NCBI GenBank assembly: GCA_963678925.1
Contig: OY787533.1
Coordinates: forward strand, 2,418,001-2,482,000
Direction: 5' to 3'
Length of the DNA: 64,000 nt
Source of the DNA: G963665925 sp963678925
GTDB lineage: Bacteria > Bacillota > Clostridia > Peptostreptococcales > Acidaminobacteraceae
Each line of letters begins with the position of its first letter. Position 1 is the first letter of the stretch. Shown piece after piece: positions 25,295 through 33,521 of this stretch. A program made the translations under genes and the position numbers. Below the pieces are notes generated by a model. That model worked only from the letters and a program-made list of their open reading frames with translations, made no database searches and was not told where the DNA came from.

Positions 25295-26114
25295 CGAAAA
25301 ATTATCTGTAGTCAAGCAATGTAAATTGTTAGGGCTTAACAGAAGTACGCTCTATTACAAAGCAAAATCCATTGATAGGACAGAAGAATATCAAATCAAA
25401 TGGCTTATTGACCGACTCTACACAGATCATCCTAACTTCGGATATCGGACAATGACAACGGTTCTAAAGCGTGATTTCAATGTATCGATTAACAAGAAAC
25501 GTACACGTCGTTATATGCGTGATATGGCAATTCACGGACTCTGTCCAGGACCAAATTTAAGCAAACGCGAACACGCAAAATATCTGTATCCATACCTATT
25601 GAGAAAGCTGCGTATCAGCCGTCCAAATCAAGTTTGGTCTATTGATATAACATACTTAAGAATGCCTAAAGGACACATGTACCTATGCGCCATAATCGAT
25701 TGGCATTCACGTTTTATCGTGTCCTATGAGCTATCAACTACTATGGACAAAGCATTTGTCCTGAGTACAGTGCGAAAAGCTATTCAGGCCCATGGAAAAC
25801 CCGAAATCATTAATAGCGATCAGGGCGCGCAGTTTACCTGCGAAGCTTATGTGGAACTCCTAAAAGAGAACAATATCAAAATTTCCATGGACGGTCGTGG
25901 CAAAGCACTAGACAACATTCGCATTGAACGATTCTGGAGAACTTTGAAGTGGGAAAAGACATATCTTGAGGAGTATTCCACGCCTAAACAGCTCCGAAGA
26001 ATTGTTAATGAATACATGCAATACTATAATTACAGTCGCCCACATCAATCACTTGACGGATGCACACCAGGTGAAATCTACAACAAGACACAAGTACAGA
26101 AACTAGTGGCTTAG
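25215..26114 (+). CDS. IS3-family transposase OrfB (DDE integrase core)
   Basis: The open frame spans 300 residues; the first part overlaps OrfA. The helical N-terminus (VVKQCKLLGLNRSTLYYK) precedes an integrase core with the DDE residues in VWSIDITYLRM, IINSDQGAQF and IRIERFWRTLKWE. The frame is shifted by +1 relative to OrfA. Loss of one A in the A9 run at 25232-25240 would fuse the two frames as ...NNWLKKNLKK.... Independent initiation at GTG 25281 is the other option. The usual IS3 arrangement is a -1 shift, so this copy is atypical or carries an indel. Confidence 0.8.
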   Translation: MRITGSKKNLKKLVSPQNRRNLVEKSNEKLSVVKQCKLLGLNRSTLYYKAKSIDRTEEYQIKWLIDRLYTDHPNFGYRTMTTVLKRDFNVSINKKRTRRYMRDMAIHGLCPGPNLSKREHAKYLYPYLLRKLRISRPNQVWSIDITYLRMPKGHMYLCAIIDWHSRFIVSYELSTTMDKAFVLSTVRKAIQAHGKPEIINSDQGAQFTCEAYVELLKENNIKISMDGRGKALDNIRIERFWRTLKWEKTYLEEYSTPKQLRRIVNEYMQYYNYSRPHQSLDGCTPGEIYNKTQVQKLVA

Positions 26115-26169
26115 CTTGTCATGCCTAAGGAAGGAGTATTGACTTATTTTTCTTAAATGCCTGTCTTGA

Positions 26170-26538
26170 CAATGGGGAGCATTATACTTTCTCGAAAAAC
26201 AGAGTTATTATTCTTCAAGAGGAATCGAACATGATTTAAGAATGGCTGATGTATATAGTCAATTGGTTCAAGATAAAGTCAATTTTGAATGGAGAACAGA
26301 GCAACAACTTCAACAAGAATTTAAAGACAGAATGGCACAAATCAGAAAAGATGAGCCAAGCAGATATGCAGAACTCCAAAAGCAGAATTTTTCCGCTGCG
26401 GATTTCTCCATTACCATTGAGGGTTCAGTTGAATACATTGAGGTTACAACTGGAAGTGGCAGTTATTCACAAAGCCATTTACAAGCGAAAGAAAATTTTG
26501 CAACAGTGATGAATACCACTGTTCAATTTATTAGATAA
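26170..26538 (+). pseudogene. C-terminal half of the IS-split helix-turn-helix protein
   Basis: The frame is open directly after TGA 26167-26169 at the insertion edge and reads GALYFLEKQSYYSSRGIEHDL, then RMADVYSQLVQ and a C-terminal SVEYIEVTTGSGSYSQSHLQ. An internal ATG at 26242 could start a 98-residue product, but it has no ribosome site and would cut through the conserved-looking RGIEHDL region. It is followed after 12 bp, with an AAGGAGG, by the next gene. I read it as the remainder of the protein begun at 24632; the joined frame is not restored exactly by removing the IS. Confidence 0.55.
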
Positions 26539-26550
26539 GGAGGTCTAAAA

Positions 26551-27711
26551 ATGATAGATATTAACAATATAGATATAAATGAGTTGAGCAATGTCTTGAC
26601 TAAGCAAATGGAACAAAAGCAAAAGGAACTAAAAGAACTGGAAAAACTAGTTGAGCAGACTAATAAGAATATTAAATTACAACAATCAATAGCACGCTCT
26701 AAAACGTTGGCTGAGAACTACAACAAGAAGAAAGTATCAGAGCATAGCACAAAAGAGCGAGAAACGGCTTATAACAAGCATAAAGACTTGTTGGCTATGT
26801 TTTATTTGAAGTTTAGTGGTGTGGCTAGTAGAGAGCAATTTAAGACTCTTACAAGTGAGAATAAGGCACTTGATGAAATTAAGGAATATGGTCTTTGTAA
26901 GGTTGATTTTATATGGGGAGTGGAAGTGTTCATTTTACACAGTTTCAGTATTTCAAGAATGACAAATAATAAAAATGCCAAGACTATCAGAATGACAGAT
27001 AACGGTATCAAATACCAATTATATACTAATAACTGGAATATCAGAAATGGTAAGTGGGATGACGTTTATAGTGATAGACAAAGCATAAGTACAATCAAAG
27101 ATATTGAAATTACAAGAAAAGGTAAAATTCATAAGGATTATGCTGATGATGTTGATATTGCACGAAAAGGATTTTACTCAATGCCATATCTTCAAGCAGT
27201 TTATACATTGGTGGCTATTGGTGTCAGGACAAAGAATGTAGGTCGATTATGGAAAATGGAAAAGTCCAAAATAAAGGCTACACAAGGACAGAAAGAAAAA
27301 GCACCTGTTAAGGAATCAGTTAAAAACTATGACATTGTAATGACTGAAATTGGTTATAAAGGTCATTTCCTCTTTGACATTTTCAGAAAGGGAGTTATCA
27401 ATGTCAATTATGTAAAGGCTCATACTGTCAAGGACAAAGGCGAAGATAGATATGTGCCAGCGACAGTATATTTTGACTACCTTGATAAGACTATGAATAT
27501 TGGAACAGGAAAGGTTGAGCAACTTAGGGAATTGCTTGAAGGTTTGACCAATGTGGCTTTTATTGGTGAAGATAAGAACCCTATTGAAGTGAGAAAAGTC
27601 TTAAACGTTCATACATCAACATCAGCGAAAGAGAGATTGAAAAAGGAATATAAGCCATCAGGCAAATCCTCTGTGTATGTTAAATTTAGAGATTTTGATT
27701 ATAGTTTATAG
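26551..27711 (+). CDS. Unknown element protein with N-terminal coiled coil
   Basis: 386 residues after AAGGAGG. Residues about 10-65 are a charged coiled coil (LTKQMEQKQKELKELEKLVE). A helical region with KHKDLLAMFYLKFSGVASRE could be a winged helix. The remainder is mixed alpha/beta with repeated lysines and a C-terminal VYVKFRDFDYSL. There are no membrane segments and no catalytic motif I recognise. It was probably cotranscribed with the split helix-turn-helix gene. A role in DNA handling by the element, such as replication or partition, is possible but not shown. Confidence 0.65.
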   Translation: MIDINNIDINELSNVLTKQMEQKQKELKELEKLVEQTNKNIKLQQSIARSKTLAENYNKKKVSEHSTKERETAYNKHKDLLAMFYLKFSGVASREQFKTLTSENKALDEIKEYGLCKVDFIWGVEVFILHSFSISRMTNNKNAKTIRMTDNGIKYQLYTNNWNIRNGKWDDVYSDRQSISTIKDIEITRKGKIHKDYADDVDIARKGFYSMPYLQAVYTLVAIGVRTKNVGRLWKMEKSKIKATQGQKEKAPVKESVKNYDIVMTEIGYKGHFLFDIFRKGVINVNYVKAHTVKDKGEDRYVPATVYFDYLDKTMNIGTGKVEQLRELLEGLTNVAFIGEDKNPIEVRKVLNVHTSTSAKERLKKEYKPSGKSSVYVKFRDFDYSL

Positions 27712-27720
27712 ATTAACATT

Positions 27721-27758
27721 AAAGCGATAGCAACCATTATAGGTACTATCGCTTTTAA
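27721..27758 (+). terminator. Terminator after the coiled-coil gene
   Basis: AAAGCGATAG pairs with CTATCGCTTT across a 16-base loop and is followed by TT. Confidence 0.75.
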
Positions 27759-27809
27759 AATGTTATTAAATGAATTTTATTGCATACAATGATAGAAATA
27801 CATAAAAAA

Positions 27810-27893
27810 AGTTCAGTCGGTCTGTTGAAGTTGTCGCTTCAATCAAACTGGCTACCTTGATATTAAGGGTATCAAGACAACACTCACTGAACT
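27810..27893 (+). ncRNA. Three-way-junction RNA candidate with possible pseudoknot
   Basis: AGTTCAGT (27810-27817) pairs with ACTGAACT (27886-27893). Two hairpins lie inside: TGAAG/CTTCA (27826-27841) and CTTGATA/TATCAAG (27856-27876). The loop GTTGTC (27830-27835) is complementary to GACAAC (27876-27881), which would form a pseudoknot. A terminator hairpin at 27961-27998 follows, so a plus-strand transcript of about 190 nt is plausible. Confidence 0.55.
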
Positions 27894-27960
27894 ATTAATA
27901 CTATTATATGGTGTTCAATTTCAAACATTCATAGAATTTGTAGAAATACTCAAACGGCGT

Positions 27961-27998
27961 GTTCAAGTCCTTCAATATCAAGGGTTTGAACCTTTTTT
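27961..27998 (+). terminator. Terminator-like hairpin after the structured segment
   Basis: GTTCAAGTCCTT pairs with AAGGGTTTGAAC, then CC and six Ts. Confidence 0.8.
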
Positions 27999-28054
27999 AT
28001 GCTCAAAATAATTAAGAGATGAAAGTTTTAAATAAACACTATCCAAGTTAGCCA

Positions 28055-28450
28055 CTTGCCAAAACGGCTCGGAGGATTCACGGACTTATACCTGTGGAAA
28101 TGCCGTAAGTAGGTGAAGAACGCAAAAACCACGGAGATGAAAAGGACGGGGTAAAAGAAGCCTACATAGCTCTTAATCTTGTTTGACTGAACAAACGCAA
28201 AAGAAAGAGAAAAACGTTCGGGGGTTGTGCCTACAAGCGTATGCTTGGGACTGATGTCAAGATTCCTATGAAATGTAAATCCATTTTGGGACTTAGGTAT
28301 GTGGAAAATGATATGCTAATCAACGTAGAGAAATCTAATGAATGTAGGCGAAACCACTTAAACAGTGCATTCATCAAAAGGTTAGTTGCAGAAATGCACG
28401 GTATAAGATTTCAATTGTGGGGTCTCATCGCCTCTAAACAGATGAGTTAG
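28055..28450 (+). ncRNA. Candidate large structured RNA at the right end of the element
   Basis: No convincing protein frame covers this stretch. Paired segments are seen instead: ACGGC/GCCGT (28064-28068 with 28102-28106) interleaved with ACTTA/TAAGT (28084-28088 with 28106-28110), GCCTACA/TGTAGGC (28230-28236 with 28343-28349) enclosing CAAGC gtat GCTTG (28235-28248) and CATTTT/AAAATG, then GTGCATT/AATGCAC (28365-28399) and CTCATC/GATGAG (28424-28446). A second GCCTACA at 28160 could swap partners. The pattern of many short helices in purine-rich text suits an ornate RNA, but I cannot match it to a named class. Confidence 0.45.
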
Positions 28451-28903
28451 GGTAAGCAACACACATAGGCTTTCTTTTCAGACTCTTTTTTATTCCGATT
28501 TTCACGGGATAACTGTGTCCTTTTTTAGTAGGGTTCTTCAATACAATTAGGGCAAGCAATTAGTATATAGGAGTTGGCTTCCATCATAGTTAGTTTCAGC
28601 TTCTCGATGATTAAATCACAGATTTAATTATCTTCAAATCTTCTATAAGTTGAATATCTTAATCATATAGATATAAAAGAACGTTGGACAGCTAATCGCA
28701 GAGCAGTATAAACAAGATTAGCTGGACAATAAAATCTGAAAGATTTTACATAACAATAAGCAACATCAAACAAAACAAACAAAATGACTTTTGGGATGGG
28801 GGTCTGGGGGAAACCCTTTTAAATATAAGAAAGTCCTGTATAATCATATACAAGACCTTAGAATATGAGGTAAAAACAACCTTGCTACTAATAACACTCG
28901 GTA
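28451..28903. other. Noncoding right end of the integrative element
   Basis: No gene is supported. The sequence is AT-rich, with a G-rich motif GGGTCTGGGGGAAACCC at about 28799-28815 and a hairpin GTCCTGTATA/TATACAAGAC at 28833-28856 close to the right junction. Such features could serve recombinase binding, transfer or transcription stop. Confidence 0.5.
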
Positions 28904-28942
28904 CATGTGGAGACGGTTGTGGAGCTGGAACTGAAAAAATAA
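28904..28942 (+). pseudogene. Displaced native 3' end of the rRNA methyltransferase gene (attR side)
   Basis: The frame reads HVETVVELELKK and then TAA. HVETVV is the normal C-terminal strand of RlmD-type methyltransferases and continues exactly where the intact gene at 20351 changes to HVECCC. The fragment has no start and marks the right attachment site; excision would restore the original gene end. Confidence 0.85.
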
Positions 28943-29013
28943 TTAGTAAATATTCGAATCAAGGAAAATAATTCCGATTCGCTATCCAGTTTATAATTGA
29001 CTACAATTGAGGA

Positions 29014-29049
29014 TTGAGTTCTGTGTTCATCAGGACTCAGTCTTTTTTT
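29014..29049 (+). terminator. Terminator, probably the original one of the methyltransferase gene
   Basis: TTGAGTTCT pairs with AGGACTCAG, followed by TCTTTTTTT. It lies 70 bp after the displaced 3' end, as expected for the pre-insertion gene. Confidence 0.75.
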
Positions 29050-29106
29050 GCGTTAAAAAAGTCAGAATGATTGTCTTATGAACTGCATAAATATTTAAGG
29101 TTTATA

Positions 29107-29135
29107 TTGACAACGTTTTAGGATAAGAGTATATT
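29107..29135 (+). promoter_or_regulatory. Sigma-A type promoter for the MFS gene
   Basis: TTGACA (29107-29112) and TATATT (29130-29135) are 17 bases apart, upstream of the start at 29244. Confidence 0.7.
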
Positions 29136-29144
29136 GAGTTAGTC

Positions 29145-29172
29145 AACTATATTAGAATATTATAATATAGTT
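29145..29172. promoter_or_regulatory. Palindromic operator candidate before the MFS gene
   Basis: AACTATATTA faces TAATATAGTT with an 8-base spacer, placed just after the -10 box. A MarR- or TetR-type repressor would fit; no regulator gene is adjacent. Confidence 0.45.
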
Positions 29173-29243
29173 ATATAAGAATATGTATCGTGTCTACATA
29201 TCATGCTCTGGATATTTGAAACTAAGACTGGACGGTGAACTCT

Positions 29244-30431
29244 ATGGATGAAAAAAGAAAAAAACTGATTGTAATACTAGGCCTAATGGCTTTTCTAGCT
29301 AATGGAGACAACTATGCGGCTGCACCCTTAATCATTAATATTGCGAGTGACTTAAACTTAGAAATAAGTACCGCAGCATTATCAGTCACAGCGTATATGC
29401 TGTCCTTTGGTGTTTTTACCTTGTTGTTTGGTCCTTTGTCAGATCGATTTGGAAAAGTGAGAATAATTAATATCGCTGCCCTAGGTACTTCGATTTTTAG
29501 TATTTTAGGAGCAACAGCGTTCAATTTGCCTTCGCTTATATTTTTTAGAGCGATGAATGGTGCCTTTGGAGCAGGTATATTTCCGGTCACAATGGCACTT
29601 GTCGGACAAAGCTTTGACGATGAAAACCGTCATAAAGCTTTGGGTAAAGTTATGGGACTCATGTTTTTGGGCGGTGCAACAGCAACTGCATTCGGAGGTG
29701 CCTTGGCGTATTTCGGTTCATGGCGCATGGTTTACTTAGTTTATGGCATAGGTGAGTTTATACTCGCAATAGTCATGCTTAAAACCTTGGAGCGAGATCA
29801 ACCATCTGTAAATCAGTTCAGTTTGATAAAAGCATATAAGGCGCCGATAAAGAATTATCGGTTCATGCGTCTTGTGATAATAATATTCTTTGTAGGCTAT
29901 AGTGTGTTTGGAAGTTTTACTTACACGGGTAAGCATCTTCAAGAAATCACGGGATACAATCTTCTAATAGTGGGGCTGCTCTTATCACTATTCGGTGTTG
30001 GCACGGTTGTTGGTGGTAGAATTGCTCCGAAGCTTAAACTGAAACTTAAAGAAAGTTTTTTGCTTTTAGCTGGTGTTATTGGTTTCGGTTCCTTATGGCT
30101 ACTTGCAAATACAGTTCATACAGCCTTATTAGCTTTGGGTCTTCTAGGCTTTGGGATTGCATTTATTTTTCTTCAGTCAACGCTTATTGCAATGGCACAG
30201 GAAAAACTTCCTGAAATGCGTGGGACGGCAATGTCACTGGCATCCTTTAACATGTTTGGTGGTGGTGCAGTTGGTACAAGTATGAATGGGAAAATAATAT
30301 CTGGCTTGGGTGCTGCAAAGATTTTCGCAAATACATCCTACATTATCCTTATAGTTGGTATTGTTGCTTCGGTCATAATAGCTAAGTATGAAACGCGAAA
30401 GCGTCAAAATCAATATTCGAATGCAAGTTAA
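29244..30431 (+). CDS. Major facilitator superfamily exporter
   Basis: 395 residues from ATG 29244 (GGACGG upstream; a GTG at 29235 is in frame). About 12 hydrophobic helices are visible. The loop 2-3 signature is GPLSDRFGKVRII and the fifth-helix glycine/proline-rich motif typical of drug exporters is AFGAGIFPVTMALVGQ. It belongs to the DHA-type multidrug or sugar-efflux-like branch and would export a small molecule by proton antiport. The substrate is unknown. It is a single-gene unit with its own promoter, possible operator and terminator. Confidence 0.85.
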   Translation: MDEKRKKLIVILGLMAFLANGDNYAAAPLIINIASDLNLEISTAALSVTAYMLSFGVFTLLFGPLSDRFGKVRIINIAALGTSIFSILGATAFNLPSLIFFRAMNGAFGAGIFPVTMALVGQSFDDENRHKALGKVMGLMFLGGATATAFGGALAYFGSWRMVYLVYGIGEFILAIVMLKTLERDQPSVNQFSLIKAYKAPIKNYRFMRLVIIIFFVGYSVFGSFTYTGKHLQEITGYNLLIVGLLLSLFGVGTVVGGRIAPKLKLKLKESFLLLAGVIGFGSLWLLANTVHTALLALGLLGFGIAFIFLQSTLIAMAQEKLPEMRGTAMSLASFNMFGGGAVGTSMNGKIISGLGAAKIFANTSYIILIVGIVASVIIAKYETRKRQNQYSNAS

Positions 30432-30464
30432 GTGACAGAGAACCCGTCATAAATATAATCAAGC

Positions 30465-30503
30465 AAAATCCGAATCATTCAAAGTAGAGTGATTCGGATT
30501 TTT
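30465..30503. terminator. Bidirectional terminator after the MFS gene
   Basis: AAAATCCGAATCATTC pairs with GTGATTCGGATTTT; A and T runs on both sides suit the converging genes. Confidence 0.85.
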
Positions 30504-30583
30504 ATTATATAACTTATCAAAAAGGCGACGCAAATATAATGGAATAGGTTTTTTAAGGTTTGTGACAAGTGTTAGAACTTGTA

Positions 30584-31840
30584 TTATATAATCATGTTTT
30601 TGCCGCGCTTCTTAGCTTTATACAGATTTTCATCCGCATGTTTTATCATCTGAGTGCCATCAAAGTGCATAAATGGTGCAATCCCACCACTGATCGTTGT
30701 TCTAAGACCTGGAATTCCGAAATCGATTTCACTGATGGCCACCCTGATTTTTTCACCTGCCTTTTTTGCGTCCTCAAGTCCCGTATGCGGCAGTATGACC
30801 ATGAACTCCTCACCGCCATATCTGCCGACACAATCGACGTTTCTCATTGTATCGTGTATGCTTCGGGCAACCCTTTTGAGAACTAGGTCACCTGCCTGAT
30901 GGCCATATGTGTCATTTACGTTTTTAAAGTTGTCAATATCAAGAAGAATAATTGCAAATTCGCTGTCATAGCGTTGTGCACGTTCTATTTCGTCGTTAAA
31001 ACGATCCATCAAGTGACCTCTGTTGAACAGACCCGTCAACCGATCTGTTATTGATGCCTCAAGAAGCATCTTATTTTTTTCCTCAAGTTCTTTCATCAAT
31101 AGAAATTTCTTGATGTGCGACTTGATGCGCACTATAAATGTATTGGCATCAAAGGGTTTAACAATAAAATCATCGGCGCCTGCATTGAGTGTATGGGATA
31201 TGGTTTTATAATTCGAAGTTGACGAAATAAGAATTATAATGTTATCGCCATGCTCCCTTAGATAATATATCAGGTCCTCACCAGAAGATTCAGGCAGTAT
31301 CAAGTCAAGCACATACAGTTCATAGTCGAGTTTGCTTTCAAGAAGAGATTTGGCATCTGTAAAATAGTCAACATGCGTGACTTCGCTGAGGGTGAAAATA
31401 TTCTTTATGACTTTCAGACTGAGAATTGAGTCGTCTACGACCGCCACTTTAAAGGCTCTAAGGGTCTCAAGAAGATTGTCATTAAGTCGGATCATTTCCA
31501 TATATGCTTTAAGTTTTTTTGAAGTGAAATTGGATTTTAGTTGATAATCAACGATTCCAAGATTAAATAATTTTGTTCTGACTTCAATATCATCTGTTGA
31601 GGTCAGAACGACTACTGGAACATATGAAAAGTCAGAATCAATTAATTTTTCAACAATATATTCCCCCTCTCCATCTTCAAGTTCAAGTCCTGTAATGATA
31701 AGATCTATTTGAACCTCAGACAGAATTTTAAAGGCCTCGATCATTGTTCCAGCACCATAGTAGTTGTATTCCAATGCATTGATTACATCTTCCGTGGCAA
31801 CCTTTAAAAGTCGGCTGTTCTCTATTTGCAAAATATTCAT
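30584..31840 (-). CDS. Two-receiver diguanylate cyclase (PleD-like layout)
   Basis: 418 residues after GGAGGAAGCT. The first receiver (residues about 1-115) is degenerate: the phosphoacceptor position reads LIITGLELED with Gly in place of Asp. The second receiver (about 130-250) is intact, with VAVVDDSILS, YVLDLILPES and DDFIVKPF. A coiled linker (EELEEKNKMLLEASI) leads to a GGDEF domain with TDRLTGLFNRGHL, GRYGGEEFMVIL and an inhibitory RxxD site (RNVD). It should make c-di-GMP when the second receiver is phosphorylated. No partner kinase lies next to it. Confidence 0.9.
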   Translation of the reverse strand: MNILQIENSRLLKVATEDVINALEYNYYGAGTMIEAFKILSEVQIDLIITGLELEDGEGEYIVEKLIDSDFSYVPVVVLTSTDDIEVRTKLFNLGIVDYQLKSNFTSKKLKAYMEMIRLNDNLLETLRAFKVAVVDDSILSLKVIKNIFTLSEVTHVDYFTDAKSLLESKLDYELYVLDLILPESSGEDLIYYLREHGDNIIILISSTSNYKTISHTLNAGADDFIVKPFDANTFIVRIKSHIKKFLLMKELEEKNKMLLEASITDRLTGLFNRGHLMDRFNDEIERAQRYDSEFAIILLDIDNFKNVNDTYGHQAGDLVLKRVARSIHDTMRNVDCVGRYGGEEFMVILPHTGLEDAKKAGEKIRVAISEIDFGIPGLRTTISGGIAPFMHFDGTQMIKHADENLYKAKKRGKNMII

Positions 31841-32173
31841 AGCTTCCTCCTTTTACGGATAGAACACAAATTGTTCTTTGAAATCTTAGAGCTAGGGTCT
31901 TGTTGAAACATTGCTTAGCTGAAATGGATAATTCCAGAGAGGAAACCTTATAGAAATATTGGTTTCGCCAGACTTTAGATGTTAGTACAAAAAACGATAT
32001 GTTTATGTAATATATTTACCACGGTGGTGTATATTTATAACACATATCGAATAAAACTTATTAACAAGGTATGCACATCTTGGGTGCTGAAACCAGTGTA
32101 TAGCCTGAATTTGACATACCAGCATATTATCAGACAATGCAAACAAACTGATTCCAACACCTGTATATGAGCA

Positions 32174-32208
32174 GAAAAAGAGACTGGATTTTCCAGTCTC
32201 TTTTTACT
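32174..32208. terminator. Terminator hairpin
   Basis: AAAAAGAGACTGGA pairs with TCCAGTCTCTTTTT. It insulates the glycosyltransferase promoter just downstream. The stretch 31841-32173 has no gene I can support. Confidence 0.85.
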
Positions 32209-32214
32209 TGTTTG

Positions 32215-32243
32215 TTGACAAGACTAGAAGCGCATTGTACAAT
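32215..32243 (+). promoter_or_regulatory. Sigma-A type promoter of the glycosyltransferase-TetR operon
   Basis: TTGACA (32215-32220) and TACAAT (32238-32243) with a 17-base spacer. Confidence 0.75.
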
Positions 32244-32248
32244 TCGTA

Positions 32249-32265
32249 CGACGACACTGTTGTCG
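32249..32265. promoter_or_regulatory. Palindromic operator candidate at the transcription start
   Basis: CGACGACACTGTTGTCG is palindromic except for one pair around a central C, and lies 5 bp after the -10 box. It would suit autoregulation by the TetR protein encoded as second gene of the operon. Confidence 0.6.
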
Positions 32266-32281
32266 GAATGGAGGAAACCTT

Positions 32282-33520
32282 ATGAGAGTTGCGATTTTAA
32301 CACTGGGTTCAAGAGGTGATGTGCAGCCATATGTTGCAATTGGAAAAGGTCTGGTCAAGGCTGGACATCAGGTGATAATATGTACTGGACGTACGTTTGA
32401 AAATTTTATTGTGTCAAACGGACTTGAATTTAGGGCAGCGAATGCGGACTTTATGGAATTTGTTCTGACCGAAGAAGGCAGAGCACTCATGAACGGCAAG
32501 AAAATCGCCATGAAAAAGATGATGAAGTTTGTAAAAGAGGTGATTAATCCTGCATTCCGAAAGAGTTTTGACGATTTTTTAGCAGCGGCGCAGGGCGCTG
32601 ATGTGATTATTTATCATCCAAAGGCATCAATTGGTGAAGACATTGCGCAGTATCTGGGAATTCCTTCTATTAGTATGCCGCCAGTTCCGATGATATATCC
32701 GACGCGTGAGTTTCCCAATCTTGCTGTAGCACCTGACAAGGACTTTGGAGCTTTTTTAAATAAGCTTACCTATATGACTGTGAAATTTTCCGAAGTCTCA
32801 TCAATTAAGCTTATTAATGAATTCAGAGAAACTGAATTGGGTTTTAAACGTAGAAAATCAGGTGCATATAAGCCCTTAAATCTGCTATATCCAATAAGTC
32901 GTCATCTGTTCAGGGATGTAACCAGTTGGAATGGACATGTAGAATTGACAGGATTTCCGTATTTGGATATAGAGAATGCTAAGCTGGACAGCCGAGTAGT
33001 GGATTTTATCAATGCTGGCGATCGTCCATGGGTCATATCATTTAGCAGTATGCCGGCAGAAGGCATGGACCACATAATTGAGGAAGTTATCACCGAAAGA
33101 AATGAACGTGCGATATTCATTTCTGGAAACAGCAGCATGCAGTTCAACAGTAAAAATATATTATGTATAGAACGGGCGCCTCATCAGCTTGTATTCAAGG
33201 AAGCTAGAGGCATTGTGCACCATGGCGGTGTCGGTACAACTGCAGAAGCACTCAGGAGTGGAAGACCTCAGCATATCATTCCATTTAGTGTAGATCAGCC
33301 TTTCTGGGCAAATAGACTATGGAAAATGGGATTGATGCAAAAGCCATTTAGAGCGAGGAAATTTACTAAAGACCTTTTTATCAACGCGCTTGAGTCCATG
33401 GAATCGGGGGCACAACTTGGAAATGCCAAAGAAATCGCTAAAGTCATAGAGTCTGAAGACGGCATTGGAAATGCAGTACGCTATATCGAGCGTGTGGTAT
33501 ATGAAAGCAGGGGTGTGTGA
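32282..33520 (+). CDS. GT-B glycosyltransferase, GT1/UGT-like
   Basis: 412 residues after TGGAGG. The N-terminus MRVAILTLGSRGDVQPYVAIGKGL is the sterol or macrolide glycosyltransferase-like acceptor domain start. The C-terminal donor domain has RPWVISFSSMP and HHGGVGTTAEALRSGRPQ followed by PFSVDQPFWANR, the NDP-sugar binding signature. It probably glycosylates a hydrophobic small molecule or lipid in the cytoplasm, possibly detoxifying it. It forms an operon with a TetR repressor, a common arrangement for drug-responsive modification genes. Confidence 0.88.
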   Translation: MRVAILTLGSRGDVQPYVAIGKGLVKAGHQVIICTGRTFENFIVSNGLEFRAANADFMEFVLTEEGRALMNGKKIAMKKMMKFVKEVINPAFRKSFDDFLAAAQGADVIIYHPKASIGEDIAQYLGIPSISMPPVPMIYPTREFPNLAVAPDKDFGAFLNKLTYMTVKFSEVSSIKLINEFRETELGFKRRKSGAYKPLNLLYPISRHLFRDVTSWNGHVELTGFPYLDIENAKLDSRVVDFINAGDRPWVISFSSMPAEGMDHIIEEVITERNERAIFISGNSSMQFNSKNILCIERAPHQLVFKEARGIVHHGGVGTTAEALRSGRPQHIIPFSVDQPFWANRLWKMGLMQKPFRARKFTKDLFINALESMESGAQLGNAKEIAKVIESEDGIGNAVRYIERVVYESRGV

Positions 33521-33521
33521 G

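Larger units (their letters stand above)
24924..26166 (+). mobile_element. IS3-family insertion sequence, about 1.24 kb
   Basis: Two overlapping transposase frames are bordered by imperfect inverted ends: AGACAG...AAAATAAGT on the left and its reverse complement ...ACTTATTTTT...CTGTCT on the right. No clear target duplication of 3-5 bp is seen, so the ends may have changed since insertion. It splits a helix-turn-helix gene of the integrative element. Confidence 0.85.
20351..28906. mobile_element. Integrative element of about 8.55 kb in the 3' end of the rRNA methyltransferase gene
   Basis: The left boundary is set by the altered C-terminal codons of the methyltransferase and the recombinase gene that follows within 5 bp. 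The right boundary is set by the orphan native 3' end at 28904. The interior is clearly more AT-rich than both flanks. Contents: serine recombinase and small partner, several unknown cargo genes, a lipoprotein, an IS3-family insertion in a helix-turn-helix gene, and a long noncoding right end. I found no relaxase, coupling protein or type IV secretion gene, so it is either mobilised in trans or a reduced remnant. The 3' end of this methyltransferase family (rumA) is a known target for serine-recombinase elements in Firmicutes. Confidence 0.85.

Noticed and set aside
28241..28450. A 69-codon frame in the noncoding right end of the integrative element
   Set aside because: No ribosome site, unusual composition, and it overlaps several RNA-like pairings; I treat the region as noncoding.
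28055..28450. Group II or group I intron
   Set aside because: No GTGYG start, no domain V-like hairpin with AGC triad, no group I core segments and no intron-encoded protein.
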